A stretch of 64,000 nucleotides of DNA, taken from the NCBI RefSeq assembly GCF_013114545.1, contig NZ_VTXI01000009.1:62001-126000 (forward strand), read 5' to 3'. The position numbers were made by a program, and so were the translations under genes. This document shows, one piece after another, positions 1 to 8,499 of this stretch (the stretch's first letter is position 1; each line of letters starts with the position of its first letter). The DNA is from Vibrio sp. RE86 (GTDB lineage Bacteria; Pseudomonadota; Gammaproteobacteria; Enterobacterales; Vibrionaceae). The notes beneath the pieces are model-generated. The model did not search any database. It was not told the DNA's origin and worked only from the letters and a program-made list of their open reading frames with translations.

Positions 1-192
1 CAACCCGCCACCATAGCCAACGGCAGGCTCAGTAATAAAAATAGGCACGGGTAAGAAGCCATAGGCATTCTCTGCTAGGTACTCCCCCATATCTAATTGA
101 TCGTCGAGAGGGTCAAAAAAGCTGAGGCTAAATGACGGAGCCGAAACAACACTAATACTTGTCGCCAATATAAGCCTTGCGATGGCATTCAT
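1..192 (-). CDS. N-terminal part of an Omp85/BamA-like surface-antigen protein (cut by window edge)
   Basis: The minus strand is open from an ATG at 190-192 to the window edge, giving 64 codons. The product begins with a signal-peptide-like stretch (MNAIARLILATSISVVSA) and continues into FLPVPIFITEPAVGYGGG. That phrase is typical of the first strand of the small BamA/Omp85-type barrels annotated as bacterial surface antigen. The barrel itself lies outside the window, so the family call rests on this short motif. The gene is divergent from the HTH regulator at 301, and the two share a region of about 108 bases. Confidence 0.6.
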   Translation of the reverse strand, partial: MNAIARLILATSISVVSAPSFSLSFFDPLDDQLDMGEYLAENAYGFLPVPIFITEPAVGYGGGL

Positions 193-300
193 AGAGAACC
201 TAACCTTTTGAACGTAAATAATTTTGAGCTATTAGGTTAACAAATAGTATGCAAAATGCGACGATTAGTTGTGGTTCTGATTTAATGGAGGAAAGTAGAT

Positions 301-1254
301 GTGAAGGGACAATTTCAGAATATTAGCCACTATATCTTAACTCGCCGTAATGAACGAAAATTTGTTCAAGAGGAGCTTGCGGATAAACTTATAGACTTTA
401 ACGCTGAATTTCATGGTATTGACGGTCAAATCATTAGTCGATGGGAACGCGGGAAAGTTAGCCCTAGCTTGTTTCGTCAAGTTCTTATTATAGAGTTTTT
501 CGGTGACAACCCGTATACACTCCTTAGTGATCAGTCTTTTGAAGTCGCTGCTTTACGGACTCTTGCGACTTATGAAAAGTTATTAAAGTCGAACTTTACT
601 CAGCCATTGAAGATGGGGCTGCATCCTTATCTAAATCGAGGAAAAAGCTTTTTAAAAAAAGAAGTCAGTAGTGAAGAAAAGGTAGGGCTATCTAAAGTTA
701 TCGCTGAACATATCAGATATGTATCCGCGGACAATGTTCTTTGGGAGAGTGATAACCTTTTATTGTTAATGAGGTCACCTTCAACACTTGTACTGAAATA
801 TATGGTGGATGACGTGCTAGCTGGGCATCTTATTTTATTGCGTATTAAGCGTGATTATCTAGGTCCTTTATTACGTTATGAACTCCCCGAACCGTTATTG
901 AAGCCCATGCATTTAGCAGAGGAAGGTGATCCTGCATCTCTTTATCTTTTAAGCCTTTATTCAGGAACAGAAGAAATTCATATCAACATTAATACTCAGA
1001 TATTCTCCGATATAGTAAGTGATGTTTCTATTGATGCGATAGGAGTGCAGCTTCAGCATGATCTAGGCTTGAAAACGATGGAGATCGCAAATGGTGACTT
1101 TGTTGCAACAGGGAAACCACTGCCTAAAGGGTCCAAAGTGGGAGTTCGATATCAGGGCCGAAAATACGAAAGTGTGGGCTATCAGATAAGTCGAGAGAAG
1201 CTACTCGCGAGTTCACTAGCGATTAATCTGTCTCGAGCTGATAGGACTTCGTAA
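301..1254 (+). CDS. XRE-type helix-turn-helix regulator with an uncharacterised C-terminal domain
   Basis: The product is a 317-residue protein starting at a GTG preceded by a good GGAGG Shine-Dalgarno sequence. Residues 10-65 resemble a Cro/C1-type HTH: an RRNERKFVQEELADKL helix, then IISRWERGKVSP, which is the usual recognition-helix pattern. The remaining 240 residues match no domain I recognise, contain no transmembrane segment and may sense a ligand. It is divergent from the truncated Omp85-like gene and lies upstream of two genes for exported proteins, so local regulation is plausible but inferred. A phage repressor is less likely because no phage genes surround it. Confidence 0.6.
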   Translation: MKGQFQNISHYILTRRNERKFVQEELADKLIDFNAEFHGIDGQIISRWERGKVSPSLFRQVLIIEFFGDNPYTLLSDQSFEVAALRTLATYEKLLKSNFTQPLKMGLHPYLNRGKSFLKKEVSSEEKVGLSKVIAEHIRYVSADNVLWESDNLLLLMRSPSTLVLKYMVDDVLAGHLILLRIKRDYLGPLLRYELPEPLLKPMHLAEEGDPASLYLLSLYSGTEEIHININTQIFSDIVSDVSIDAIGVQLQHDLGLKTMEIANGDFVATGKPLPKGSKVGVRYQGRKYESVGYQISREKLLASSLAINLSRADRTS

Positions 1255-1367
1255 AGTTATATCGATAACTCGACATCTACTCAAAAATCTTTCTAACGAA
1301 TGCCCTGCAAGGAATAGATAAAAATCGCTTTAATATAGCCATACCCAATTGATGAGCAAGGTTGAAT

Positions 1368-2045
1368 ATGAAAAAGTTATTTTTAGTTATCTCTATATCA
1401 GCGTCTTTTGTTGTTCCGGCCTATGCAATGGATGCTGAACGAGGGTGTACTTCTCATTCAAAAGAGTGTTTGGACCTTGTGAATATGTTGTCAACGAGTC
1501 CTTTATCTCACCATGAACAGTCAGCAGCGCCTATATCCTCTGAAGATTCGATAGGCAGTATTATTCCTCCAGAGGACTCGGTAGGTGTGGTTCCACCAGA
1601 GGATTCGATAGGCAGCATTATTCCTCCAGAGGACTCGGTAGGTGTGGTTCCACCAGAGGATTCGATAGGCAGCATTATTCCTCCAGAGGACTCGGTAGGT
1701 GTGGCTCCACCGGAAGATTCGATAGGCAGTATTATTCCTCCAGAGGACTCGGTAGGTGTGGCTCCACCGGAGGATTCGATAGGTAGTATTATTCCTCCAG
1801 AGGACTCGGTAGGTGTGGCTCCACCGGAAGATTCGATAGGCAGTATTATTCCTCCAGAGGACTCGGTAGGTGTGGCTCCACCAGAAGACTCTATGGGGCA
1901 AAATGAAAGAGCTACTGCGTTAAAAGAGCGTATACAGAGCAGTGATATTAGTTCAGGGGAAGTCAATCATAATCTTGCAGCCTCCGATAGAAGCAACTTA
2001 AGAAGCAAGCTGAAAGCAAAATTAAATAGCCGCAAACGCAGTTAA
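1368..2045 (+). CDS. Secreted protein with six 19-residue tandem repeats
   Basis: I chose the ATG at 1368 because AAGG lies a few bases upstream and a clean signal peptide follows (MKKLFLVISISASFVVPAYA); a TTG two codons earlier is less likely. The mature protein starts with a short segment containing two Cys. It then has six copies of a 19-residue unit made of PPEDSIGSII plus PPEDSVGV(V/A), a seventh partial copy, and a basic C-terminal tail (SKLKAKLNSRKRS). The repeat part is acidic and proline rich, so it is probably extended or disordered. No family is recognised and the function is unknown. Export to the periplasm or surface is inferred. Confidence 0.65.
   Translation: MKKLFLVISISASFVVPAYAMDAERGCTSHSKECLDLVNMLSTSPLSHHEQSAAPISSEDSIGSIIPPEDSVGVVPPEDSIGSIIPPEDSVGVVPPEDSIGSIIPPEDSVGVAPPEDSIGSIIPPEDSVGVAPPEDSIGSIIPPEDSVGVAPPEDSIGSIIPPEDSVGVAPPEDSMGQNERATALKERIQSSDISSGEVNHNLAASDRSNLRSKLKAKLNSRKRS
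1536..1898 (+). repeat. 57-bp coding tandem repeat, six full copies plus a 21-bp partial copy
   Basis: Each unit is 57 bp (19 codons). Six units run from 1536 to 1877 and a partial seventh covers 1878-1898. Within each unit the 10-residue and 9-residue halves are themselves related, both starting PPEDS. The copies differ by a few silent changes and by a Val/Ala change at the end of the unit: the first two copies end in Val and the last four in Ala. Because the period is a multiple of three, gain or loss of copies keeps the reading frame. Confidence 0.95.
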
Positions 2046-2120
2046 TTTCGAGTCGAAATCATAATTATCTTAGGATAACTTGATACCAAGGACGGTATAA
2101 CCTCAATACCGGGCTGAACA

Positions 2121-2834
2121 ATGAAAAAATATCTTCTACTTAGTTTATTAGTTGCTTCGTCAGTCTACGCTGACACTACGGAACAAATAATTGCAGACGA
2201 CGAACTGAGCTACTACAAACCTTTTAGTTTAGATATGTCATACTCAAATGATGGAGATGCAGTATTAACGGGCAATTTAAGCTATGAGCTTAACGATAAC
2301 TGGCGCTTAATTGGAGAACTCGATACCGATAAGTATTGGGAAGTAGGCATAGCGAGGAGCTTTTATACTCAATCATTGTTTTTTGAAGCTTCAACTTATA
2401 TTGCGGAGGAACGTTATAGCGCCGGTATGTTTTCTGCCTACCCAACACAATATGGTGTGACGTTATTGGCTGATGTTAATTATAACTGGTATACATCTGA
2501 AGATAGTTACACCGATATAGATAGAGGAACCGTCAACGTGAACCGCTCTGATAGTGTTGATTTCATGTTAGGGCTCTCATGGGATATGCATGAGAAATTG
2601 GATCTTACGTATGGTTATAATCGGGTTGTTGGTGTAGGGAATGGCTTAGTTTACTTTGAGTCACTTGAGCCAGGTATTCCTAGTATTTCAGGGGATTTGG
2701 GCGCAGGTAAAGATTATTATTACCATGATATAACGTTATCCACCTCTATCAGCGGCACGTCACCCTATATTACCTATACACTCAGTGATGATGTCAATAA
2801 TAGCGTTGAATTCGGCATTGCTATTCGTTTCTAA
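2121..2834 (+). CDS. Predicted small outer-membrane beta-barrel protein
   Basis: This 237-residue protein has a signal peptide (MKKYLLLSLLVASSVYA). Alternating hydrophobic and polar strands rich in Tyr and Trp follow, and the protein ends in EFGIAIRF, the C-terminal aromatic signature of outer-membrane barrels. No specific family is recognised. It lies 75 bases downstream of the tandem-repeat gene on the same strand with no obvious terminator between them, so the two may be co-transcribed. It resembles the protein at 3825-4565 in size and general design, but sequence identity looks low. Confidence 0.6.
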   Translation: MKKYLLLSLLVASSVYADTTEQIIADDELSYYKPFSLDMSYSNDGDAVLTGNLSYELNDNWRLIGELDTDKYWEVGIARSFYTQSLFFEASTYIAEERYSAGMFSAYPTQYGVTLLADVNYNWYTSEDSYTDIDRGTVNVNRSDSVDFMLGLSWDMHEKLDLTYGYNRVVGVGNGLVYFESLEPGIPSISGDLGAGKDYYYHDITLSTSISGTSPYITYTLSDDVNNSVEFGIAIRF

Positions 2835-3824
2835 ATAAATTTCTTCTGACAATGCAGCTCGTTAATTGGAGCTGCTTTGCGCGTTTTATATCCTCCCATT
2901 TCTACTTATCATCACTTCACGGCTTGCTCAAGTTTACGTTTGCTCATAGAACATCGACTATTGTTTCAATGAACGTCAACTGCTGGTTTATATACCAACG
3001 ATCCCCCTTGATCGTTGATGGAATAATACTTAATCAGCAATCTTATTCGTTACTGTGCTTATAACGACATGTCTTCAAGTTTTTAGCATGGTCGCCTCTC
3101 GGCGTTAGCTCTCTTATTAGCTTAATCACTTCGATATCAGCTCATTCATTTCTAGTGGGATTTAATTACCGGCTACTAGAAAAGAGTGCGGTGTTGGTAT
3201 GTTTACAACGGGCAGACTGGCGTTTCTCACAAACAGTTGGTCGTATCACTGGGATCTACAGATTATAAGCAGGGCGTATTTGTTTACTTAGAGAGTGGAA
3301 GTAGGGCTAACTTTTCGGGGCAGCAGTGCTCCTGTTGCAAGGGGACTAAGAATGAACCAAACGATAATTGGGGTGACATTATCCACGAAAGTCCCAATGC
3401 CCCTTCATTATCTGACGAGACACTGAATGGTGAAGCAAAGCGAAGAGGGAAAGAGTCCTTTCACTTTATGAATTGCATGATGGTATTGATGTGGTCGAGG
3501 CAATTTTGAAGAAGTTTGTCGAGTTCAGTAACGACTTGAGCCGTACCTCGACGCCTCAGTTAAACGTCGATGCTTAGTTATTTCTGTTTATTTAATGTGT
3601 ATGGGCAACTAGGAAGATCTGCGTTAGACCCGATGGGGGATTTTACTTTCAATGGGGATAGATTTGATCGATCTGTGAGGGGCTTCGTTGCAGTCCAGCT
3701 AACATTCGCTGATGTGGTGGTGGTGGTGAGTGATGAGTCTATGAAGCTACTGTTTAAGAGTTCGATTTCTGAAGCGATGGATCTACTTTGGGTTAAAAGG
3801 GCAAGTCCATTTGCCATTTAGGGA
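2835..3824. other. About 1 kb without a convincing gene; possibly decayed DNA
   Basis: Open frames here are short (70-107 codons), lack good ribosome binding sites and have no recognisable domains. The frame at 3186-3509 encodes a Cys-rich stretch (CSCC), and around 3470-3575 an overlapping frame reads on as LYELHDGIDVVEAILKKF before stopping near 3575. Such a switch between frames is what a frameshifted old gene would look like, but I cannot name a parent gene. I see no terminal inverted repeats or transposase motifs. Confidence 0.35.
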
Positions 3825-4565
3825 TTAAAATTGGTATGAAACACCTAGCGTCCAGATACTGTCATTATCGACTGGTGAGTTGATAAGAGTTGAAGCACTA
3901 TTCTCGCCTTGGCCAGTCGCCGTCAATGAACCCTCATGTGTATTGAAGTAGGTATACTTTAAGTACGGTGTCCAATTGTCTATTTGCTTAGACAGAACTA
4001 TCTCATGTTCATTGGTGCGGTAGTCACCCTGTGAGAAGTAGGCGCTGTTATCGATATGGATGTATCCATTGGTGCCATCAGAATTTGCGTGAGTGTAGGT
4101 GTAATTAAGGTCAAAACCAGCGATGCTCATATTAGTACCGGCAATAAACTTGTTCGTGTTAATGGCGGTGTCACTTAGCTTCTCAATGACTTGTCCTGAA
4201 ATGTTATAGCCTAAGCCTGTAAATACGTTGATACTTTCATTGATTTGGTAGTCAACAATAGCCTCAACCAGTAGCTCTTCACCTGTTTCCCATTTCCCCA
4301 CCTCACCATAGAGTGTGAGCCCTAAATCGTCAGAGAGAGAGAAGTTATGACCGTAGCCCGCAGCTAGCCAACCTTGATCATCCATGCCTATGAAAACTTG
4401 CCCATTCTCAGAAGTCTCAATGAGAGCGCCGGCTTCCGTTGCATAGGTACCATCATCGGCTGCATTTGAAGCAACGTTTTGCTCGATGTAAACCTGAGTC
4501 GAGTTAGCAAATACGGTACTGCTAGCAAATAGTAAAGATAACGGTAATAGACGAAATGTCTGCAT
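3825..4565 (-). CDS. Predicted outer-membrane beta-barrel protein
   Basis: I chose the ATG at 4563-4565 because GGAG lies seven bases upstream and the signal peptide (MQTFRLLPLSLLFASSTVFA) starts there; an upstream TTG would add four residues. The 246-residue product has repeated amphipathic strands and ends in WTLGVSYQF, a barrel-type C-terminus. It may be a small porin or adhesion-type barrel, but no family is assigned. It lies downstream of the LysR gene in the same direction, with 111 bases between them, so it could be that regulator's target. Confidence 0.6.
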   Translation of the reverse strand: MQTFRLLPLSLLFASSTVFANSTQVYIEQNVASNAADDGTYATEAGALIETSENGQVFIGMDDQGWLAAGYGHNFSLSDDLGLTLYGEVGKWETGEELLVEAIVDYQINESINVFTGLGYNISGQVIEKLSDTAINTNKFIAGTNMSIAGFDLNYTYTHANSDGTNGYIHIDNSAYFSQGDYRTNEHEIVLSKQIDNWTPYLKYTYFNTHEGSLTATGQGENSASTLINSPVDNDSIWTLGVSYQF

Positions 4566-4676
4566 AATAATCTCCAAAAATGTTAGTGGATGTCTCTGCT
4601 TAACAAGTGTGGAGATTATGCGTTTATTCGTACTATCAATGAATAAAGTAGACTTTAGATGAGAGTTTCATAAAAG

Positions 4677-5519
4677 TTATGAATGGGGTTTGGGCAACGC
4701 CTGCTTAATCTCATCTCGTACTTTTCGGTGTAAAGGGTCATGGAGATTTCGACGGTGGTAGAGCATCCGAAAAGGCAAAGGGTTCAAGTCTAGAGGAATT
4801 TCGTGGGTCGTGAGCTGAAGGGCCGGGGCAAGAGCATTGGCTAGTGAGCGGGTTGCTGCCGCGATATGGTCAGTGCAACTTGCCAGCATCAGCATTGATG
4901 AAATCGAGCTTGTCTCAATAGCAATCTTACGCTTTGGGATAGGCTTATCAGATAGAAACTCGATACTGCTCATATCAGAGCGTTTCGCCTTTAGGGCAAT
5001 ATGTTGCTCTTGAAAGTACTGCTCAAACGACAGTTCCTCCTTGATTCTTGGATGGTCATGTCGGGTTAAGCAGATGGCTTCATCTTCAAACAGCAGTTCT
5101 TCAATGAGTGCATGACGCTTACTACTAATGACATCGATAACAATGTCTATTTTTTGTGTCGCAAGGGCATTAAAGAGTTGATTTTCATCTAGCGGAGCTT
5201 CAATAAGGCAGATGTTTTCAATCCCTGCCAGCATCGGAAGCAGGCTCTCGGTACAGTAAACATTTAGGGTTTTATTTTTTTCGGCCACTCTGGAAAGAAT
5301 ATTGAGTGGCTCTTCAACTTTCTCAGCGATGCTAATTGCAAAGCTTGTGGGTACGATGCCTCGACCCTCTCGAACAAATAGTGCCTGGTCTAATTCAGCT
5401 TCTAGACGCTTAATAGCGTTGCTGATCGCAGGTTGAGAAACATCAAGCTCTTCCGCTGCCATCGTGATTGAACGATGACGATAAACAGAGAGAAATGTGG
5501 TGAGCAGATTGAGATCCAT
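4677..5519 (-). CDS. LysR-family transcriptional regulator
   Basis: This 280-residue protein has the classic N-terminal winged HTH. It starts MDLNLLTTFLSVYRHRSIT and continues with AAEELDVSQPAISNAIKRLE and a LF.REGRG turn. A periplasmic-binding-protein-like effector domain follows from about residue 90. It is slightly shorter than the usual 300 residues. An AAGGAG sequence precedes the ATG. The effector is unknown. The barrel gene downstream on the same strand is a candidate target. Confidence 0.85.
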   Translation of the reverse strand: MDLNLLTTFLSVYRHRSITMAAEELDVSQPAISNAIKRLEAELDQALFVREGRGIVPTSFAISIAEKVEEPLNILSRVAEKNKTLNVYCTESLLPMLAGIENICLIEAPLDENQLFNALATQKIDIVIDVISSKRHALIEELLFEDEAICLTRHDHPRIKEELSFEQYFQEQHIALKAKRSDMSSIEFLSDKPIPKRKIAIETSSISSMLMLASCTDHIAAATRSLANALAPALQLTTHEIPLDLNPLPFRMLYHRRNLHDPLHRKVRDEIKQALPKPHS

Positions 5520-5566
5520 ACGCTTTAAGCTCCTTCACTGTATCAGCTAAATTAAATTATGGAGGG

Positions 5567-6535
5567 CTAGAGCAGTCTATCCTCGGAAGGGAGGCGACCA
5601 AATAGTTTACGATAGTCAGATGCAAACTGTCCCATATGCCAAAAGCCATATTTATTGGCGACATCAGTCACTTTATAAAACTTGTTATTATGTTGAATCA
5701 GATCTTTGCGAACTTCATGTAAACGCATTGCTTTGACGTAGGCTTTAGGCGCCATGGTAAAGTGGTCTTTAAATGTTCTTTCGAGAGTACTTTGGCTAGT
5801 ACCGACTAATTCTGCCATCTGACTTGCTGTAATATCGTCCAGTCGAACACTATTAAGCAAATCGAGAGAGCGTTTTATAAGAAGAGAGCGATTATTGACT
5901 TTTGGGCTCAGCTTAAAAATATCTTTATGGCTAATGCCCTCAAGTAACGCTCGCCCCAGTTGATTATCTAGATCTAGGCGATGCCATACGACAGACAATT
6001 GAACCGGATCCTCTCTAAACCATTCTCCCACTTGAGACATTGTACATAATACCTGTTGTATTTTTTTTGCATACTTATTAGGTAGTTGCATAACATGCCC
6101 TTCGTCATCCATGATTTCTTCCCACCCTCGATCGAAGATAGAGTGGCTTAATGATTCGAGAAAGGATTCATGTATAGAAAAAGGAAAGACGGTGAAATCT
6201 TTTTGGGATACGCATGAAAAATCTCCGTCTTTCGGAAAGACCATCAATTGGTGTTGCTCTACTGGCAAATATCGCCATGAGATTGGTGTACTGGTTTCAT
6301 CCAGCATCGCGAACGAACGATAGCCTTTAGGTGACTCGCCTTGTTGGGTAATAAGGTTACTGAAGTGGCACTTCGCAAAAATAACATTCTGGGTAAACAC
6401 CTGCTGAAGAGTTGAGATGTTTACCCCTGGCTTAAGTTGTCGGAAGTCTGTGGTCCAATCTTTACTAAAACTTTGAAATAATTCGAAATCTTCGAACTCT
6501 ACTTTCATTTGCAGAACATTTGCTTGTCCTTCCAT
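5567..6535 (-). CDS. AraC-family transcriptional regulator
   Basis: The C-terminal 100 residues form an AraC double HTH: ITASQMAELVGTSQSTLERTFK is the first helix-turn-helix, and VTDVANKYGFWHMGQFASDYRK plus LFGRLPSE the second. The N-terminal 200 residues are a probable sensor domain of unknown ligand. I prefer the ATG at 6533-6535 (322 residues) because GAGG sits six bases upstream; an ATG 12 codons earlier has no clear Shine-Dalgarno. It is divergent from the sulfatase gene, sharing about 160 bases, so it is the likely activator of that cluster. Confidence 0.85.
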   Translation of the reverse strand: MEGQANVLQMKVEFEDFELFQSFSKDWTTDFRQLKPGVNISTLQQVFTQNVIFAKCHFSNLITQQGESPKGYRSFAMLDETSTPISWRYLPVEQHQLMVFPKDGDFSCVSQKDFTVFPFSIHESFLESLSHSIFDRGWEEIMDDEGHVMQLPNKYAKKIQQVLCTMSQVGEWFREDPVQLSVVWHRLDLDNQLGRALLEGISHKDIFKLSPKVNNRSLLIKRSLDLLNSVRLDDITASQMAELVGTSQSTLERTFKDHFTMAPKAYVKAMRLHEVRKDLIQHNNKFYKVTDVANKYGFWHMGQFASDYRKLFGRLPSEDRLL

Positions 6536-6698
6536 TGAATCCTCACTTTGACGATTTTTTGATGCTCGCATTCAAAACATTATTGTAACATCTGATTTGT
6601 GGGCTTTATAAGGACTGCCTACATATTTTTGTTTTTAATGGTTATTTTTCAGTGTTATATGTCAGCTGTGATGATGGAAGTATTAAAAGGGAGTGAAA

Positions 6699-8411
6699 AT
6701 GCGGAAAGGATTTAAGAGGAGTCTAGGTGCCTTGTCAGCAATAGGTGCTTTAGGATGTGCATTCTCGGTAATGGCAAAGCCTGTTATACATGATGCAGAG
6801 TTTTATGTTCTTAAAGCTCAGTATGAATCTGATTGGAAAACTCAAGACGAGGAAATTCAGCAGAAACTTGCCCAGCTCAAAGAAAAGCATGGTACACCAC
6901 CGAATATTATCCACATCATGTGGGATGATACGCCAGTTGGTGAAGTGGGCATCCCAGCACTGCAGCAGTTACGTGGTTTTAGTACCCCAAATATTAACCA
7001 GCTAGCGGCGGAAGGTATTAACTTTAACCGTATGTATACCGAGCCATCTTGTACTCAAAGTCGTGTTGCGGTGATTACAGGCCGTATGCCAGTACGAAAC
7101 GGTATGACAGAGGTTGCTTTTCCATATGAATATGCTGGTTTAGCGGCAAGTGAAGTAACACTTGGTGAAGTGTTGAGTGAAGCAGGCTATGCAACCGCAT
7201 TCTACGGTAAAGCCCATATGGGTGATGTAGAAGAAAGTTACATGACGAAGCAAGGTTTTGATGAAGCTGTTTGGTCGCCTTATAACCAATTCCCTATTAT
7301 CTATGGTCCACAGGCTGAAATTACGGGTGGTGTTTCACCAACGACAACAAACCCTGAAATGTATCCAGATGATCCTTATGATATTGATAAAGGTTGGCGT
7401 GTAGGTCAACATCCTGCAATTCTAGCCGGTACTAAGGGTGGTGACGTTAAAGAGATCGTCCAAGCAGGTGATATCCAAGGTTGGTATCAGACGATGGAAG
7501 ACAATAAACAGAGAACCCTAGATTTCATTGATAAAAGCTTAGACAACGACAAACCATTCTTTATCGCTTATTGGCCACAGTTGATAGCATTTGCCCCTTT
7601 CCCTGAGCGTGAAACACTATCCGGTGGTTTCCTACAAGAAGGCCTAGCTCGATTTGACCCATTTGTTGGTCAATTAATGGAGCACCTAAAAGAAAAGGGT
7701 ATTTCAGAAAACACCTTGGTTATCTTGATGGCTGATAATGGTCCGATGACACACAATGGCCCTCCGGGTATGGTCGAAACATTGTATCGTGGTGGTAAAG
7801 GCGATTTCCTAGAAGGCGGTGTCCGTGTTCCAGCAATGGCGTGGTGGCCTGGCATGATTGAACCGGGACAAACTGTTGGTGACATCCTTCATGAAACGGA
7901 TCTATTTACCACCTTTGCTATGTTAGCTGGTGCGGAGAAACATATCCCACGAGATCGTATTATCGATGGTGTCGATCAATCTTCACTATTGATTAATGGT
8001 AATGGGAACAGCCGTCGTGATTACGTCCACATTTATACGGGTGAGCAATATGCTGCAACGGTTAAAGGCCGCTTTAAGCGCCACTGGGTAGGTGATTTAC
8101 CTGGGCTAAGTGGGGCATCATTCTACGACTTGTACAATGACCCTCGTGAAGTTCAGCCGAAAATGCTACCTATGTTTACAACCAAAGGTATGTTCAACAC
8201 AATGCGCGCACGCCATGAGGTTTGGATCGAGAAGTACCCACACGCTGAACCAGCAAAAGGTTTACCGTTTACGGGTATCGCAGATGCTCGTCCAGAGGTT
8301 CAACAAGCATCAAAGCCTCGCTTTGATAAGGACCAGCTTCCCTTTGATCCTGAGAAAGTGATGAAGAAGTCGAAAGAGTACAAAACTTTTGACGCAGATT
8401 GGGGTATGTAA
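6699..8411 (+). CDS. Exported sulfatase-family hydrolase (arylsulfatase type) with atypical C-T-Q-S-R motif
   Basis: The ATG at 6699 follows GGGAG by five bases and opens a signal peptide ending near SVMAKP. The 570-residue protein has the alkaline-phosphatase-superfamily layout. Residues 73-77 (IMWDD) supply the first metal aspartates. Residues 118-122 are the active-site motif followed by ITGR. ADNGPMTHNG supplies the second metal site. The motif reads Cys-Thr-Gln-Ser-Arg; the sulfatase consensus is C/S-X-P-X-R, in which the Cys is oxidised to formylglycine, so the Pro-to-Gln change is unusual. No maturase gene is in the window. The sulfate-ester substrate is unknown. A terminator follows. 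Confidence 0.85.
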   Translation: MRKGFKRSLGALSAIGALGCAFSVMAKPVIHDAEFYVLKAQYESDWKTQDEEIQQKLAQLKEKHGTPPNIIHIMWDDTPVGEVGIPALQQLRGFSTPNINQLAAEGINFNRMYTEPSCTQSRVAVITGRMPVRNGMTEVAFPYEYAGLAASEVTLGEVLSEAGYATAFYGKAHMGDVEESYMTKQGFDEAVWSPYNQFPIIYGPQAEITGGVSPTTTNPEMYPDDPYDIDKGWRVGQHPAILAGTKGGDVKEIVQAGDIQGWYQTMEDNKQRTLDFIDKSLDNDKPFFIAYWPQLIAFAPFPERETLSGGFLQEGLARFDPFVGQLMEHLKEKGISENTLVILMADNGPMTHNGPPGMVETLYRGGKGDFLEGGVRVPAMAWWPGMIEPGQTVGDILHETDLFTTFAMLAGAEKHIPRDRIIDGVDQSSLLINGNGNSRRDYVHIYTGEQYAATVKGRFKRHWVGDLPGLSGASFYDLYNDPREVQPKMLPMFTTKGMFNTMRARHEVWIEKYPHAEPAKGLPFTGIADARPEVQQASKPRFDKDQLPFDPEKVMKKSKEYKTFDADWGM

Positions 8412-8431
8412 GCGATAGTTATAGTGTTAGG

Positions 8432-8468
8432 CAAGGCAATCATGCTGCAAGGCGTGGTTGCCTTTTTT
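8432..8468 (+). terminator. Rho-independent terminator after the sulfatase gene
   Basis: AGGCAATCA pairs with TGGTTGCCT (one G-T pair) and is followed by a run of seven T. It ends the sulfatase transcript. It also shows that the TTG at 8458, which lies inside the hairpin, is not the start of the next gene. Confidence 0.8.
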
Positions 8469-8499
8469 TGATCAAACTAATGGATTAAGTTACAGACAT

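Noticed and set aside
1536..1898. CRISPR array
   Set aside because: The units are contiguous and coding, with no unique spacers between repeats and no cas genes nearby.
1508..1966. Long open frames on the minus strand through the tandem repeats
   Set aside because: They exist because a 57-bp repeat without stops is open in several frames. They have no ribosome binding site or signal, and the plus-strand frame has a proper signal peptide.
2852..3064. 70-codon frame after the barrel gene
   Set aside because: No Shine-Dalgarno sequence, odd composition and no domain; it is treated as part of the gene-poor stretch.
3570..3821. Opposing 80-codon frames near 3.6-3.8 kb
   Set aside because: Both strands are open over the same bases, neither has a ribosome binding site and no domain is seen.
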